Source: Rhinopithecus roxellana (lineage: Eukaryota; Chordata; Mammalia; Primates; Cercopithecidae). Taken from it: a stretch of 64,000 nt of DNA. Made by a program: the position numbers and the translations under genes. Positions 24,092 to 35,886 of this stretch are shown here, piece after piece; position 1 is the first letter of the stretch; the number at the start of each line of letters is the position of its first letter. The stretch covers positions 90,525,295-90,589,294 of the forward strand of contig NC_044560.1 in assembly GCF_007565055.1 (NCBI RefSeq). Reading direction: 5' to 3'. The notes under the pieces are model-generated. The model was given only the letters and a program-made list of their open reading frames with translations. It had not been told where the DNA came from and did not search any database.

Positions 24092-24395
24092 TTTTTTTTT
24101 TTTTTTTTTTTTGAGAGGGAGTCTCGCTCTGTCGCCCAGGCTGGAGTGCAGTGGCCGGATCTCGGCTCACTGCAAGCTCCGCCTCCCAGGTTTAGGCCAT
24201 TCTCCTGCCTCAGCCTCCCGAGTAGCTGGGACTACAGGCCGCCCGCCACCTCGCCCGGCTAGTTTTTTGTATTTTTTAGTAGAGACGGGGTTTCACCGTG
24301 TTAGCCAGGATGGTCTCGATCTCCTGACCTCATGATCTGCCCGTCTCAGCCTCCCAAAGTGCTGGGATTATAGGCTTGAGCCACCGCGCCCGGCC
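24092..24395 (-). mobile_element. AluY of Old World monkey type
   Basis: Poly-T, CCGGATCTCGGCTC, GGCTTGAGCCACC. TCTTAACACC duplicated at both ends. Confidence 0.94.
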
Positions 24396-24553
24396 TCTTA
24401 ACACCTTTTTTAATTAAAATTGGCCGCTTTTAAGTTTATTTCTGAAGAAATAGCTTTCATTTCTTCCAAGTGGTGTATATAAAATGTTCCTTACCAAGAA
24501 TCGTTTCATTGCCTTGCATCTTCAAATATTTTCTTTTAAAATGCAAATATCTT

Positions 24554-24846
24554 GGCCAGGCGCATCACGCCTGTAATCCCAGCAATTTGGGAGGCCGAGA
24601 TGGGCGGATCACAAGGTCAGGAGATCGAGACCATCTGGCTAACACGGTGAAACCCCGTCTCTACTAAAATACAAAAAATATTAGCCAGGCGAGGTGGCGG
24701 GCGCCTGTAGTCCCAGCTACTCGGGAGGCTGAGGCAGGAGAATGGCGTGAACCTGGGAGGCAGAGCTTGCAGTGAGCCGAGATCGTGCCACTGCACTCCA
24801 GCCTGGGCGTCAGAGCGAGAGTCCCTCTCAAAACAAAAACAAAAAT
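24554..24846 (+). mobile_element. AluY, short deletion near 5' end
   Basis: GGCCAGGCGCATCACGCC lacks GTGGCT. AAAATGCAAATATC occurs on both sides. Confidence 0.93.
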
Positions 24847-25111
24847 AAAATGCAAATATCCATGTGAGTTGTAGCATATTAAGCTAATATTAGCTAGGCA
24901 TGGCTTAGCATGAATTAATTATTCATTGGTCTCTTGACCGAGATGAGAGCACCAGAAATATGGGAATTTTACTATTGTGAGCTTAAGAGCATAAGGACCA
25001 AGAAGATGGAAATTACAGAGAGAGGAAGGAAAATAAAAGGGAGAAGACAAGACTCTAAAACCCCAATTAAAGTAAGCCATTATTTTTATTTTTCACTTGA
25101 ATTTAGAACTT

Positions 25112-25408
25112 CTTTTTTTTTTTTTTTTTTGGAGACAGAGTCTTGCTGTGTCACCCAGGCTGGAGTGCAGTGGCACAGTCTCAGCTCACTGCAAGCTCCG
25201 CCTCCCAGGTTCACGCCATTCTGCTGCCTCAGCCTCCCCAGCACTGGGACTACAGGCGCCCACCGCCACGCCTGGCTAGTATTTTTATATTTTTAGTAGA
25301 GACGGGGTTTCACTGTGTTAGCCAGGATGGTCTTGATCTGACCTCATAATCCGCCAGCCTCGGCCTCCCAAAGTGCTGGGATTACAGGCGTGAGCCACTG
25401 CACCTGGC
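25112..25408 (-). mobile_element. AluY-like element
   Basis: Poly-T to CCTGGC. TTTAGAACTTC before and TTTAGACCTTC after. Confidence 0.92.
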
Positions 25409-26300
25409 AAGTTTAGACCTTCTAAATGAGGCATCATGGAAGCGTGCAGGAGCTAGCTAACCACCGTTTACAGTCTCAGATTACCTTAATGCCTATATTG
25501 CGTGCCTTTGGCATGGCTGTAGTAACCTGGAAGGATGACGATAGGGAATTGTTCACACATCTTTGCATCTCTAGCCAGTGAAATACTATACCAAGAGGTG
25601 ACCATTGACTAGAGATTTCCCTGTGAAAACAGGGACTGTCTCGTTATGTTTATTTGTTTCATTATGATGTGTAAGCGTACCCTAAGAGGATGACGAACTG
25701 TATTTTCCCAGCATCCTGCATGCACCCAGCTAGGAAAGCAAATGAGACACCCTTTGGGCCCTCAGCAGTCATTTAATGAGGCGTTACAATGTACCTACCT
25801 CATGGTAGCCTCTGGGGCTAACAGCGTCATGACATAGGAGATCAGCATAGGATCCTGTGATAGAATTAAACAGGTTCTCAGTTCACAAAATGCACAGGTT
25901 AAATGTGTTGCCGTTAACATGGGATAATCTTCCTTCTTGTACTGTCCTTATGGAAAGCTATTTGCTCTTTTAAATTGCTTTAACAGTCTATATGTAGTAG
26001 GTGTTGGCAGTCAAATTTAACCTTGTGGTTTCAGTCATGAAAATTCATGGATTTGCATTTGTGGCTGGTGTGCAAGAGAGCTGCTCACACAGTGAGTGAG
26101 CCTCACTGGCCACTGACTCTTCACTTTAACACAGCTTGGTGCTTCTGTTCTTCATCCCCATGAAATAATGAGCACTTCTTAATGGAAGCACTTCTTAGTG
26201 AGTTCATGAAGGTTGCGAGATCTGTTCCTTGAAACTGTTGAGAGACTATTGTTTTCAGAGGCTATTTCAGAGAAACAGAGGCTACTCTGTTTCACGGATA
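25409..26300 (+). other. MACF1: MACF1 intron, unique sequence
   Basis: No repeat family recognised before an L2-like stretch at about 26,300. Confidence 0.45.
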
Positions 26301-26502
26301 CTTACTGAAACCCTAAATGCAAGCCTGGCACTGGGATCCAAAGGTAAATTAAGATGATGGTCCCTGCCTGCAGAAGCTCTCAGCCTAGTGCAGGGAACAA
26401 ACGTGTGAATAAACTGCCCTTCTATTTGGTAAAATGAATAGTTGAGAGAGGAAGAGATGACTGCCCATGAAGATGGAGAAGGTATCAGGAAAAGGATGTA
26501 TT

Positions 26503-26639
26503 GGGCCGGGCATAGTGGCTCACATATATAATCCCAACACTTTGGGAGGCCTAGTGGGGAGGATCACTTCAGGCCAAAAATTTAAGACCAGCCTGGGCAA
26601 CATAGCAAGACCCCATCTCTGTTTTAAAAATAAATATAG
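26503..26639 (+). mobile_element. Alu left monomer, first of a tandem run
   Basis: GGCCGGGCATAGTGGCTC, one monomer only, ending TTTTAAAAATAAATATA. Confidence 0.88.
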
Positions 26640-26966
26640 GCCCGGGCGCGGTGGCTTAAGCCTGTAATCCCAGCACTTTGGGAGGCCGAGATGGGCAGAT
26701 CACGAGGTCAGGAGATTGAGACCATCCTGGCTAACCCGGTGAAACCCCGTCTCTACTAAAAATACAAAAAAAAAAAAAAAAACTAGCTGGGCGAGGTGGC
26801 GGGCGCCTGTAGTCCCAGCTACTCGGGAGGCTGAGGCAGGAGAATGGCATAACCTCGGGAGGCAGAGCTTGCAGTGAGCTGAGATCCGGCCACTGCACTC
26901 CAGCCTGGGCGACAGAGCGAGACTCTGTCTCAAAAAAATAAAAAAATAAAAATAAAAATAAATATA
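26640..26966 (+). mobile_element. AluY of Old World monkey type, second of the run
   Basis: GCCCGGGCGCGGTGGCTTAA start, an 18-base internal A-run, GATCCGGCCACTG, tail (AAAATA)n ending AAATATA. Confidence 0.92.
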
Positions 26967-27272
26967 GGCCGGGTGCAGCAGCTCATGCCTGTAATCCCAG
27001 CACTTTGGGAGGCCAAGGCGGGCGGATCATGAGGTCAGGAGTTCAAGACCAGCCACGCCAATATGGTGAAACCCAGTCTTTACTAAAAATACAAAAAAAC
27101 TCGCCGGGCATGGTATCATGAGCCTGTTGTCCCAGCTACTTGGGAGGCTGAGGCAAGAGAATTGCTTGAATCCAGGAGGTAGAGGTTGCAGTGAGCCGAG
27201 ACTATGCCACTGCACTCTATCCTAGGCAATAGAGGGAGACTCTGTCTCAAAAAATAATAATAATAAATATAT
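26967..27272 (+). mobile_element. Alu, third of the run
   Basis: GGCCGGGTGCAGCAGCTC to an (AAT)n tail ending AAATATAT. Confidence 0.92.
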
Positions 27273-27577
27273 GGCCAGGCACAGTAGCTCACACCTGTAA
27301 TCCTAGCACTCTGGGAGGCTGAGCTGGGCAGATCACCTGAAGTCAGGAGTTCAAGACCAGCCTGGCCCACATGGTGAAACCCTGTCTGTACTAAAAATAC
27401 AAAAATTGATTGGACTTGGTGGTGTACATATGTAACTCCAGCTACTCGAGAGGCTGAGGCAGGAGAATTGCTTGAACCGAGTAGGCGGAGGTTGTGGTGA
27501 GCTGAGATTGTGCCACTGCACTCTAGCCTGGGCGACAGAACAAGACTCCATCTCAAAAAATAACTAAATAAAAATAA
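27273..27577 (+). mobile_element. Alu, fourth of the run
   Basis: GGCCAGGCACAGTAGCTC to tail AACTAAATAAAAATAAA. Confidence 0.92.
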
Positions 27578-27632
27578 ATTGTGTATGTGTGTGTCAGTGT
27601 GTGTGTGTGTCAGTGTATGTGTGTATATACTG
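27578..27632. repeat. (TG)n with TGTGTCAG interruptions
   Basis: TGTGTATGTGTGTGTCAG and similar repeats between two Alu pieces. Confidence 0.9.
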
Positions 27633-27680
27633 CACTCCAGCCTGAGTGACAGAGTGAGACCCTATCTCAAGAAAAAAGGT
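27631..27680 (+). mobile_element. Alu 3' end fragment
   Basis: TGCACTCCAGCCTGAGTGAC and a short A-tail directly after the (TG)n tract. Confidence 0.8.
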
Positions 27681-28185
27681 TTTGAAAAAGGAAAAGGAGG
27701 TGTTGCTTCAGCTACATCTTAAAGGAGGTAACACTTGACCAGACAGGAAAAGGGATCTGGATGTTCTCGATACAGAAACCACATGTTCATATGAACAGAA
27801 GTGTCAGCAGCTGAAAAAGTAAGGGGACAAGTAGTCCTATGGGACTGCAGCCAAATGTACAAGGTTAGCGACCAGGTAAGACTCTGGACAGGGGTCAGCA
27901 TCAGGGGCCAGGTGATGGATGCCAGACCACTGGGTCCTGGGTACTTGCCACATTGTGCCTTCCTAGTCCCCAAGATGTGGTCCTCAAAAAAAACGAAAAG
28001 TCATGGTCAAATGCATTTGGGAGATGCCGAGTTAAAGCTCTCCCAAGCAGGGAAATACAGATGACCAAACCCCTTTTGTAGGAAAACCCTAGAAAACCTC
28101 ACTTGGGGAATTCTGCTATAAGCAGTGAAACACTATGGAAGGATTCTGAACTGTTAACAGATTTTCATTTAGAAATTTATTCTGC

Positions 28186-28372
28186 AAAATACAAAAATTA
28201 GCCAGGCAAGGTGGTACATTCCTATAGTCCCAGCTACTTGAGAGGCTGAGGTCGGGGGATCACTTGAGCCTGGGAGGTGGAGGCTCCAGTGAGCTATGTT
28301 TGCGTCACTGCACTCCAGCCTGACGAAGTGAGACCCTATCTCAAAAAACAAAAAAAAGAAAAAGAAAGAAAT
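28186..28372 (+). mobile_element. Alu right monomer, 5'-truncated
   Basis: AAAATACAAAAATTAGCCAG to A-rich tail. Confidence 0.88.
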
Positions 28373-28748
28373 GCATTCTGCAGAATGAGAGAATGAGTGA
28401 GGGCTGGGTGGGTGGTGAGATGAGAAACAAGGAGACCAGTGGGAAGGCTGCTACAGATACCCAGTGGGCAGGGGGTGCTCCATGAAACACCTGAGTGCAA
28501 GGGGGCGTGCACAGGCTCAGGGATTCAAGAGGCATTTGAAGGTAGAATCAATAGACTGAACTGTCCTAGGGAGAGGGACCTATGTTGGCGCCAGGGTTTT
28601 GGTTCCCGGCTCTGGTCGTGTCTAATCAGATGTTGGATATAACCTCTGGCATCCAGCGGGAAGGCCTGCCCTGCTAATACATTTGGAGTTGGATGTGACT
28701 GTATGGTGGGACTGAAGCCTCAGTGGGTGAGCTCATCACCAGTGGAGT

Positions 28749-28872
28749 CTAAGAGGGAGAACGGGACTGTGGACAGATCCAGAGGACACCCATGTTTTAG
28801 AAGTGGGCAGAGAGGAGAGGTCAGCAAGAGAGCAGGGGTCCTTGAAGCCAGGAGAGGACAGGGTTTCAAAAC
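28749..28872 (+). repeat. Inverted duplication, left arm
   Basis: The segment from CTAAGAGGGAGAACGGGACT to GTTTCAAAAC is found again as its reverse complement at 29,731-29,854. Identity is high by eye (roughly 85-90%). Confidence 0.85.
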
Positions 28873-29162
28873 CAAGAGAGCAGTGTGTAGTAACCCTCCA
28901 CATGCAAGTTACAACAGCAGAGAGACTAACAAATTGTCAGATTTTTTTCCTGTATGCACTCATGCTCATAGCACACTAATTGGCCAGAATGAAGTAAATT
29001 TAATATACTCATATTATTTTGGAGACTGTATATAACATTTTGGAATCAGCTGGCATCTGTCAACCTTGACACATGGTTGACATTCATCAGTTGATGTTTT
29101 TACCTAAGGTAAAACATCATGTAATTTCTCCCCAGAAAATCTACATGTAGAAATTTATCCTA

Positions 29163-29455
29163 GACTGGGTGCGGTGGCTTACGCCTATAATCCCAGCACT
29201 TTGGGAGGCCGAGGTAGGCAGATCACTAGATCAGGAGCTTGAGACCATCCTGGCTAACACGGTGAAACCCCGTCTCTACTAAAAATACCAAAAATTAACC
29301 AAGCGTGGTGGCGGGCCCCTGTAGTCCCAGCTACCCGGGAGGCTGAGGCAGGAGAATCGCTTGAACCCAGAAGGCAGAGGTTACAGTGAGCCAAGATTGG
29401 GCCACTGCACTCCAGCCTGGGCAACAGACCAAGACTCTGTCTCAAAAAAGAAAAA
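29163..29455 (+). mobile_element. AluY-like element
   Basis: GACTGGGTGCGGTGGCTTAC to A-tail. AGAAATTTATCCTA before and AGAAATTGATTCTA after. Confidence 0.9.
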
Positions 29456-29657
29456 AGAAATTGATTCTAAGGAAATATAGTGGATACATGCAAAATGTTT
29501 TACAAATTGTCACAGCATTGGCTACAATGTTTAAAATATTTAAACAAAAATGCAATATTGGACTGGTTAAATAAATTCACATCCATATGATGAAATAATA
29601 CATAGCAGCTAGTTAAAATTTTGCATGAGACATGTAGGGCATGGAGGAAAGTTTCTG

Positions 29658-29729
29658 GAGTGGCTCAACGCCTGTAATCCTAGCACTTTGGGAGGCTAAG
29701 GCTGGTGGATCACCTGAGGTCAGGTCAGT
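29658..29729 (+). mobile_element. Alu left-monomer fragment cut by inverted duplication
   Basis: GTGGCTCAACGCCTGTAATC to CACCTGAGGTCA, then unrelated sequence begins. Confidence 0.85.
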
Positions 29730-29730
29730 G

Positions 29731-29854
29731 TTTTTGAAACACTGTCTTCCCCTGGCTGCAAGGACGCCTGCTCCTTTGCTGACAGCTCCTCTCTGTGCAC
29801 TTCTAAAACATGGATGTCCGCTGGGTCTGTCCACAGTCCCGTTCTCCCTCTTAG
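29731..29854 (-). repeat. Inverted duplication, right arm, inserted in an Alu remnant
   Basis: Reverse complement of 28,749-28,872. It starts abruptly inside an Alu left monomer (CACCTGAGGTCA) and ends at a TATACATATACACAC tract. Confidence 0.85.
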
Positions 29855-29960
29855 ATATACATATACACACACATATATACACACATACACACACATGTAT
29901 ACACTTAGTATACATATATATACATACACTTAGTATGTGTGTGTATACACACACACAATG
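29855..29960. repeat. (CA)n/(TATG)n-type microsatellite
   Basis: Alternating ATACACACAC and TACATATATA stretches, purine-pyrimidine alternating throughout. Confidence 0.9.
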
Positions 29961-30033
29961 TGCAAAGGAGTAAGACACACCAACATAATAGTGATGTCCC
30001 TTGGGTTGTGAGATTAAGTGACTTTTGTTGTCA

Positions 30034-30310
30034 TTTTGGTTTTTGAGACAGCATCTTTCTCACCCAGGTTAGAGTGCAGTGTTGTGATCACAGCTTACTG
30101 CAGCCTTGACTTCCCAGGCCCAAGCAATCCTCCCACCTCAGCCTCCAGAGTAGCTGGGTCTACAGGCACATGCCACCATGCCTAGCTAATTTGTTAATTT
30201 TTTGCAGAGTTGGAGTTTCACCATGTTACCCAGGCTGGTTTCCAACCTGGGCTCAAGCAGTCTGCCCTCCTGAGCCTCCCAAAGTGCTGGGATTACAGGC
30301 ATGAGCCATT
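30034..30310 (-). mobile_element. Old AluJ-like element
   Basis: TTTTTGAGACAGCATCTTTC to GGCATGAGCC, with small deletions. Confidence 0.87.
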
Positions 30311-30787
30311 AAGCAATTTTCATTGCCCTCCTGAGATAGAGGTTGTCAGTGACCTTTGCCAGAGCAATTTCCGTGAGTGGTGGGGATGGAAGCGTGAGTG
30401 GTCTGAGGGGAAGAGTGGAGACAGCGAGTGTAGGTGGTGATGCAGAGAGCTAGGCTGGGAATGGCTTGGGGGTCGGAGGACAAAGAGGACAACTCAAGTG
30501 GAAGACGTGGGTTCTAGGTCCACCTCTACTGCCACTTTGCTTTACCTCAGCCTCTGTGAGTACTTCAGTTTCTCTGTAACATAGGGATGCTAATTACAGT
30601 CAGGTGCATTATTGCACATTCTATGAACTGTGCAGTGCATAGGGAACATATCACTGTTATGGTATTAGAGAATGCCCTTCCTAAAACATTTAAAATGTCA
30701 CTTCCTTCAACTGCAATGCAATTTCAAAGTTTTCCTCTTATATCTTTTTTTTTTTTTTTTTCTGGCAGCATTTGCTCAGAAGTGAAC

Positions 30788-31084
30788 TTTTTTTTTTTTC
30801 TTGAGATGGTGTCTCTCTCTGTCACCCAGGCTGGAGTGCAGTGGCGTGATCTCGGCTCATTATAACCTCTGCCTCCTGGATTCAAGTGATTCTTCTGCCT
30901 CAGCCTCCTGAGTAGCTGGGACTACAGGCATGCACCATCATGCCCAGCTAATTTTTGTATTTTTAGTAAAGACAGCGTTTTGCCATGTTGGCCAAGCTGG
31001 TCTCGAACTCCTGGCCTCAAGTGATCTACCCGTCTTGGCCTCCCAAAGTGCTGGGTTTACAGACGTGAGCCACTTTGCCCGGCC
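30788..31084 (-). mobile_element. AluS-like element
   Basis: Poly-T then GAGATGGTGTCTC to TTTGCCCGGCC. Confidence 0.92.
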
Positions 31085-32580
31085 AAGGGTCACATATAGT
31101 TGAGACTTGAGGAGGAAGGACACACTGGATCATGGAAGGAAACAGTTTAGCATTTCAGGGACCATTAAGTCATAGATCATCCAGACAACAGGGCTCTTAG
31201 AGACTAGTTGACCTGATCGTCTCTGGTGAGCCTGAGGAAACTGAGGCCAGAGCAGGAAAAAATCACAGTTGGCAACAGAGCTTAGACTATAACTCAGAGG
31301 TTTTGGTATCCAAGTGAGTGCTTTTAAGCTGATACTTTGATATGTTCTGTCAGCATATAATATATTGAAAAGAATTTGAATTTGATTTAGGAATTTGGAA
31401 CCATGCTGCTTGGACACTTACGTAACCTGATTTAAAACCTGATTCTACCAAAATTCCTCAAATTCCTTGAGGGACATATGGGGTAGGACGGAAGAGAAAG
31501 TGGACAAAATTTCCTGCCACCTTCTAGATTTATGGTTTCTGACCAGTTAAACATCTGTTATAGGAAAGAATGGCAAATATTTTGCTCATAATGATTGCCC
31601 TTTCTCCAGCAGTCCCATTTGTTTATCTGTGTCTAGTACTTTGTAAAGAGTACACAGTTTAGAGTGGATGAGGAGGTAGAGGGGTTCTGCAGGATTACAT
31701 CTTACAGTGAGAAATAATCTAAGAACATATTCTCGAGGGATTATGTCTTTTAAATTAGCAGCATCTTTCGCATTTAACATTTGTGTTGGCTGTGCCTAAG
31801 ATCTTCCAATGGAATCCACCTTTTAAGTTCTGGTTGTGCAGCCCCAGAAAGCCACAAGACAGCGCTAACTGGCTTCCCGTGCTGTCTCCATGTTCTTTGC
31901 ACCTTGATGTTCCTCTCCTACCTGCAGTTGCTCCTTTAGCATTGTACTGTTTTCAGTTTTTCACTTAACAATTTCTCACTAGCAAGTTTTGTGCATGGTC
32001 TTGATGTCTGTCTCTCTCTCTCTCTCTCTCTCCCCACCTACATGTTTACTTCTTAATGATTCTCTCCTGATCTTTTTACTGTCCTGAGTTCCTGGACTCC
32101 TTTCTTCAGGATTGTTACTGACTGAATTCAAATAGAAGAGTCTAAACAATGTCGATTTCAGTAATGTTTTTCTCTATCCTGCAAAAATTGAGCAAAAAGT
32201 ACACATGTACTATGAGAGAGAAAAGAGGGGTTTTGATTTAATTTCAGAGGTTTGTGAACTGTTGCATCTGCTTTACCTCTAGCAGTCACAGTGTGCTTAC
32301 TCCAGGGACAGTGGCAAAGCAAGACACTAACAGCAGAGTGGGCTGCTCCTTCTTTATACACAGAGACTTGCTTATTATACAGTTAACATATCTGCTATGG
32401 GTAGGAACCTTGACAAGGCTGATGTGTCATGAGTTTATCTCTATTTTTGAAGAACCCACAGATGATACTAAACCTATATAAGTTATATAACTGTTATCAT
32501 GGGGTCAAGCCGCTGTATAACCATCAAAGATACATTTTTGAGAATAACTGATATTATGTGTGTGTTTATTTCCTTTTTAG
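31085..32580 (+). other. MACF1: MACF1 intron with a (TC)n tract
   Basis: Unique sequence. A (TC)n run lies at about 32,011-32,031. The polypyrimidine acceptor of exon 32,581 ends it. Confidence 0.5.
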
Positions 32581-32792
32581 CACGAGGTAGAACTAACATT
32601 GAACTTAGAGAGAAATTCATCCTACCAGAGGGGGCATCCCAGGGAATGACCCCCTTCCGCTCACGGGGTCGAAGGTCCAAACCATCTTCCCGGGCAGCTT
32701 CCCCTACTCGTTCCAGCTCCAGTGCTAGTCAGAGTAACCACAGCTGTACATCCATGCCATCTTCTCCAGCCACCCCAGCCAGTGGAACCAAG
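32581..32792 (+). CDS. MACF1: MACF1 coding exon, Ser/Arg-rich tail
   Basis: Exon of 212 bases, acceptor TTTCCTTTTTAG and donor GTACGT, returning to phase 0. It encodes ARGRTNIELREKFILPEGAS, then a basic Ser/Arg/Pro stretch ending SGTK. This is the disordered C-terminal region expected to contact the microtubule lattice and to be phosphorylated (the site class is inference). Confidence 0.95.
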
Positions 32793-33109
32793 GTACGTAC
32801 TGATCTCCATTATGCCCTTCTTCCCCACTCCCACCCTCACAGATGTTCATTGTTCACAGTAACCTCTGAAAGACTCCAGTGAGGAGAAGAAATAAAAATG
32901 AAAATGTTTTATTTTATAAATAAAACATGAAAATACACAGACCAAGGCTGCCCTATTCTTAGCAGTACACAGATATATGGCCTTTAAGATGACTCCAAAG
33001 GACATTTATTAAAATATGCACTCAGCCTGGTTATGTCAGAAATGTTTATTTCCTCATGTTCTCAGTTTAAGTTTGAGCCCGTCCAGTGTTACTACTTTTG
33101 AAAATCCAG

Positions 33110-33455
33110 GCTGGACACAGTGGCTCATGCCTGTAATCCCAGCCTTTGGGAAACTGTGGTGGGAGGATCCCTTGAGGCCAGAAGTTCAAGACCAGCGTGG
33201 GCAACATAGCAAGACCATCTCTACAAATTTCTAAATTTATCATCTCTAATTTTTAAATTTAGCCTAGCGTGATGGTGAGCACCTATAGTCCCAGCTACTC
33301 AGGAGGCTCAGGCAAGAGGATTGCTTGAGCCCAGAAATGCAAGACTGCAGTGAGCTATGAATGCACCACTGCACTCCAGCCTGGGCAACAGAGTGAGACT
33401 CTTTGTCTCTAAAAAATAAAAATAAAAAAATAAAAATTTAAGGGAAAAGGAAAGA
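33110..33455 (+). mobile_element. Old Alu with target duplication
   Basis: CTGGACACAGTGGCTC body with an extra AAATTTATCATC repeat. GAAAATCCAGG occurs on both sides. About 240 bases before the alternative exon at 33,696. Confidence 0.88.
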
Positions 33456-33695
33456 AAATCCAGGCACTGGCTGTGCACTGGAGCTAACAGCCAAGTTTGA
33501 TGTTACGATGGGTTATGTATGAAGGATGTTAGTGCCTGCCTGGTCCTTCTCATCCTGATGGACCGACATGCATTTTATTTTGTTTTCTGTTTCTTTAAAA
33601 TTTAGTATCTTCTATTTTTTTCTGTTCCCAATGTGCACCCTTTTTGTTCCTTTTTCAATTGTTCCCGTCCTTCCCTTTGGATTTCCGTTTCACAG

Positions 33696-33806
33696 ACTTC
33701 ACTTCAGTTCTCTCGCTGTTATGACAAACCCTGGTTGGTAAACAGTAAAGCTGGCACCCCTATCAGGGACAGCCATTCTCCTGACCTCCAGCTGCCCAGC
33801 CCCGAG
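33696..33806 (+). CDS. MACF1: MACF1 alternative cassette exon (37 residues)
   Basis: A pyrimidine-rich acceptor (TTTCCGTTTCACAG) and donor GTAGAG flank 111 bases, phase 0/0. The frame is open and reads TSLQFSRCYDKPWLVNSKAG and then a Ser/Pro segment ending PSPE. It sits between SGTK and VISSSG, so it can be spliced in or out cleanly. Aromatic residues and the Cys differ from the low-complexity tail around it. I recall a segment like this from long MACF1 isoforms, less securely than the other exons. Confidence 0.8.
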
Positions 33807-35366
33807 GTAGAGTATGGCTTTGCTGACTGAGGACACAGTCAAGACAAGGCCCTCGCTAATGGACTTGACCAGCTCTTCTTCCTGACACGAATCCCTGCAT
33901 TCTTCCATCTCTGTGGTGCTTGCTGTCACAGCTGATTCATCTAGTCCAGTGTTTTCAGGGGTTTCTAACTCGGATTCACCAAAATTGGAGAGAAATAAGA
34001 GATACCTGAAACTAGATTAATAACTTAATAACTTTATAACAATCTTGAGAATGATGCTTGTTCAGAATGGTAAACGATGGTCATTCCTGGAGATTTGTTT
34101 ATTGCTATCATTTATAATCAGGCCTCTTGGAATCTCCAAATGTCAGTTACTCAGACGAGTTATGAACACTTGAAATTCAGCTATGGCGCATGTTCTACAA
34201 TATTCTATCTTTGCTTAGAACAGAAGAGTGGTTGGCGCCACCCACCCTGAGACACATGTCCAGGGTGGTTGGTATTGCCACACCACACTGGTCCGAGGCG
34301 TGGGTGCTGTCTCCTTCAGCCAAGCACAGCACCAGTGAACACTGCTCTGAGGCTCACATTAGTTTCTGAATTTCTTGGCCTAGGCACTTGAGTTTCTGTA
34401 GCCTTGATTTGAATACACATACCAGCAATTAAGCATGTTCAAGTGCAGCCATTAAAATGCCTGAACGCTTTTGGAAGAGCAGTGTTTTAGAAATAAAACA
34501 TGGACTAGTGGCTTGTCTGATAGCAGTGCAGTTTGCATTCTAGCTCCTACCAGGAAACATTGGATTCTTGTGCCTCAAAAGACAGTGTTGCCTTCAGTCT
34601 TGGAAAGCCTTAGCCAGGGAAACAAGGGATGCGCAATAAGTCAATGGCTGTGAATGAGCCACTGTTTAGAGGTTCATTTTACTCCAAGCTAAAACTCCAG
34701 TTCAGAAACGTATCTGGTTTAGAGTATGATCTGGGGACCTACTGCCACTAAACTCCTAGCCTTACCCTATTCATCTTGCTTTTCTTCTTTCCTTAATGGC
34801 TCCAGTTTCATAAAAATCTCAGAAGTTCTATTTTAAATTTTAGATGTTTAATGATGAGGTACAAATTCTCATACAATTCTGATAAATCAGGGCTTTTGTT
34901 CTGTCTTAAGGTTTTATTTTCTGTTTCATTTCATTTTGAGGCTTCATCTTTCCTTACTTATTGTGTTCTGTAGCCAGGCTATCTCCTGACTTGGAATTCT
35001 AGCCCGGGGTCTAACTGTTGTCATTCCAGCAGCAGTGCTCAGGAAGTTTAGCTTCTGAAACTGGTGCTCTTCCTCCTATGTGGCCAGGAAAGTTTGTGCT
35101 TGAGTGTTAATCACTTTCTGTCGCTTATGCTTTTTCTTTATAAATTTAAGAAGTACAGCAAACACAATGAGATGGGTTGCTTTTCTCTTCTATTTGCATA
35201 AACGTCTTAAAGGTCCTGGAAAACAATTTACGTAATTGATTTCAAAGAAAAATTAGAATGGCATGCTGTAGCATGTGGCGTAAGTGGTTGTGTTTTCTTT
35301 TTTTTTTTTTTCGTTTTTTAAAAAGCGAAGTAGAGACAAGGTCAAATAATGGATGTTTAAAATATT
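33807..35366 (+). other. MACF1: MACF1 intron, unique sequence
   Basis: About 1.5 kb with no recognised repeat, directly after the alternative exon. A T-run sits at 35,298. Confidence 0.5.
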
Positions 35367-35369
35367 TAA

Positions 35370-35586
35370 GGATCAGCCTGGCCAACATGGCAAAACTCCA
35401 TGTCTACTAAAAATACAAAAATTAGCTGGATGTGGTGGAGGCGCTGGTTGTCCCAGCTACACGGGAGGCTGAGGCAGGAGATCACTGGAACCTGGGAGGC
35501 AGAGGTTGCAGTGAGCCAAGACTGTGCCACTGCACTCCAGCCTGGGCAACAGAGTGAAACTGTCTCAAAAAAAAAAAAAAAAAAAA
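35370..35586 (+). mobile_element. Alu, 5'-truncated
   Basis: Starts GATCAGCCTGGCCAACATGG and ends in an A-run. Confidence 0.88.
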
Positions 35587-35602
35587 CCCCACACAGATTT
35601 AA

Positions 35603-35886
35603 GTCTGGACATGGCGGCTCACCCCTGTAATCCCAACACTTTGTGAGGCTGAGGTGGGCGGATCACTTGAGCCCAGGAGTTCAGGACCACCCTGGGCAAC
35701 ATGGAGAAACCCTGTCTCTACAAAAAATACAAAAATAAGCCAGCCAGTAGGGAGGCTGAGGTGGGAGGATTGCTTGAGCCTGGACGGTCAAGGCTGCAGT
35801 GAGCTGTGAAGTATGCCACTGCGCTCCAGTCTGGGTGATAGAGCAAGACTCTGTCTCAAAACAAAAAAACAAACAAAAAAACTCAC
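35603..35886 (+). mobile_element. Alu
   Basis: GTCTGGACATGGCGGCTCAC to an (AAAAAC)n tail; small deletion around 35,745. Confidence 0.9.

Larger units (their letters stand above)
26300..27720 (+). mobile_element. L2-like remnant split by the Alu cluster
   Basis: ATGGTCCCTGCCTGCAGAAG before, and the GGAGGTGTTGCTTCAGCTAC region after the Alus, resemble the two sides of an L2 3' segment. Weak. Confidence 0.35.

Noticed and set aside
27116..27556. 146-codon open frame and many similar ones
   Set aside because: These are translations of Alu antisense (LSPRLECSG, GSSDSPASAS type), not genes.
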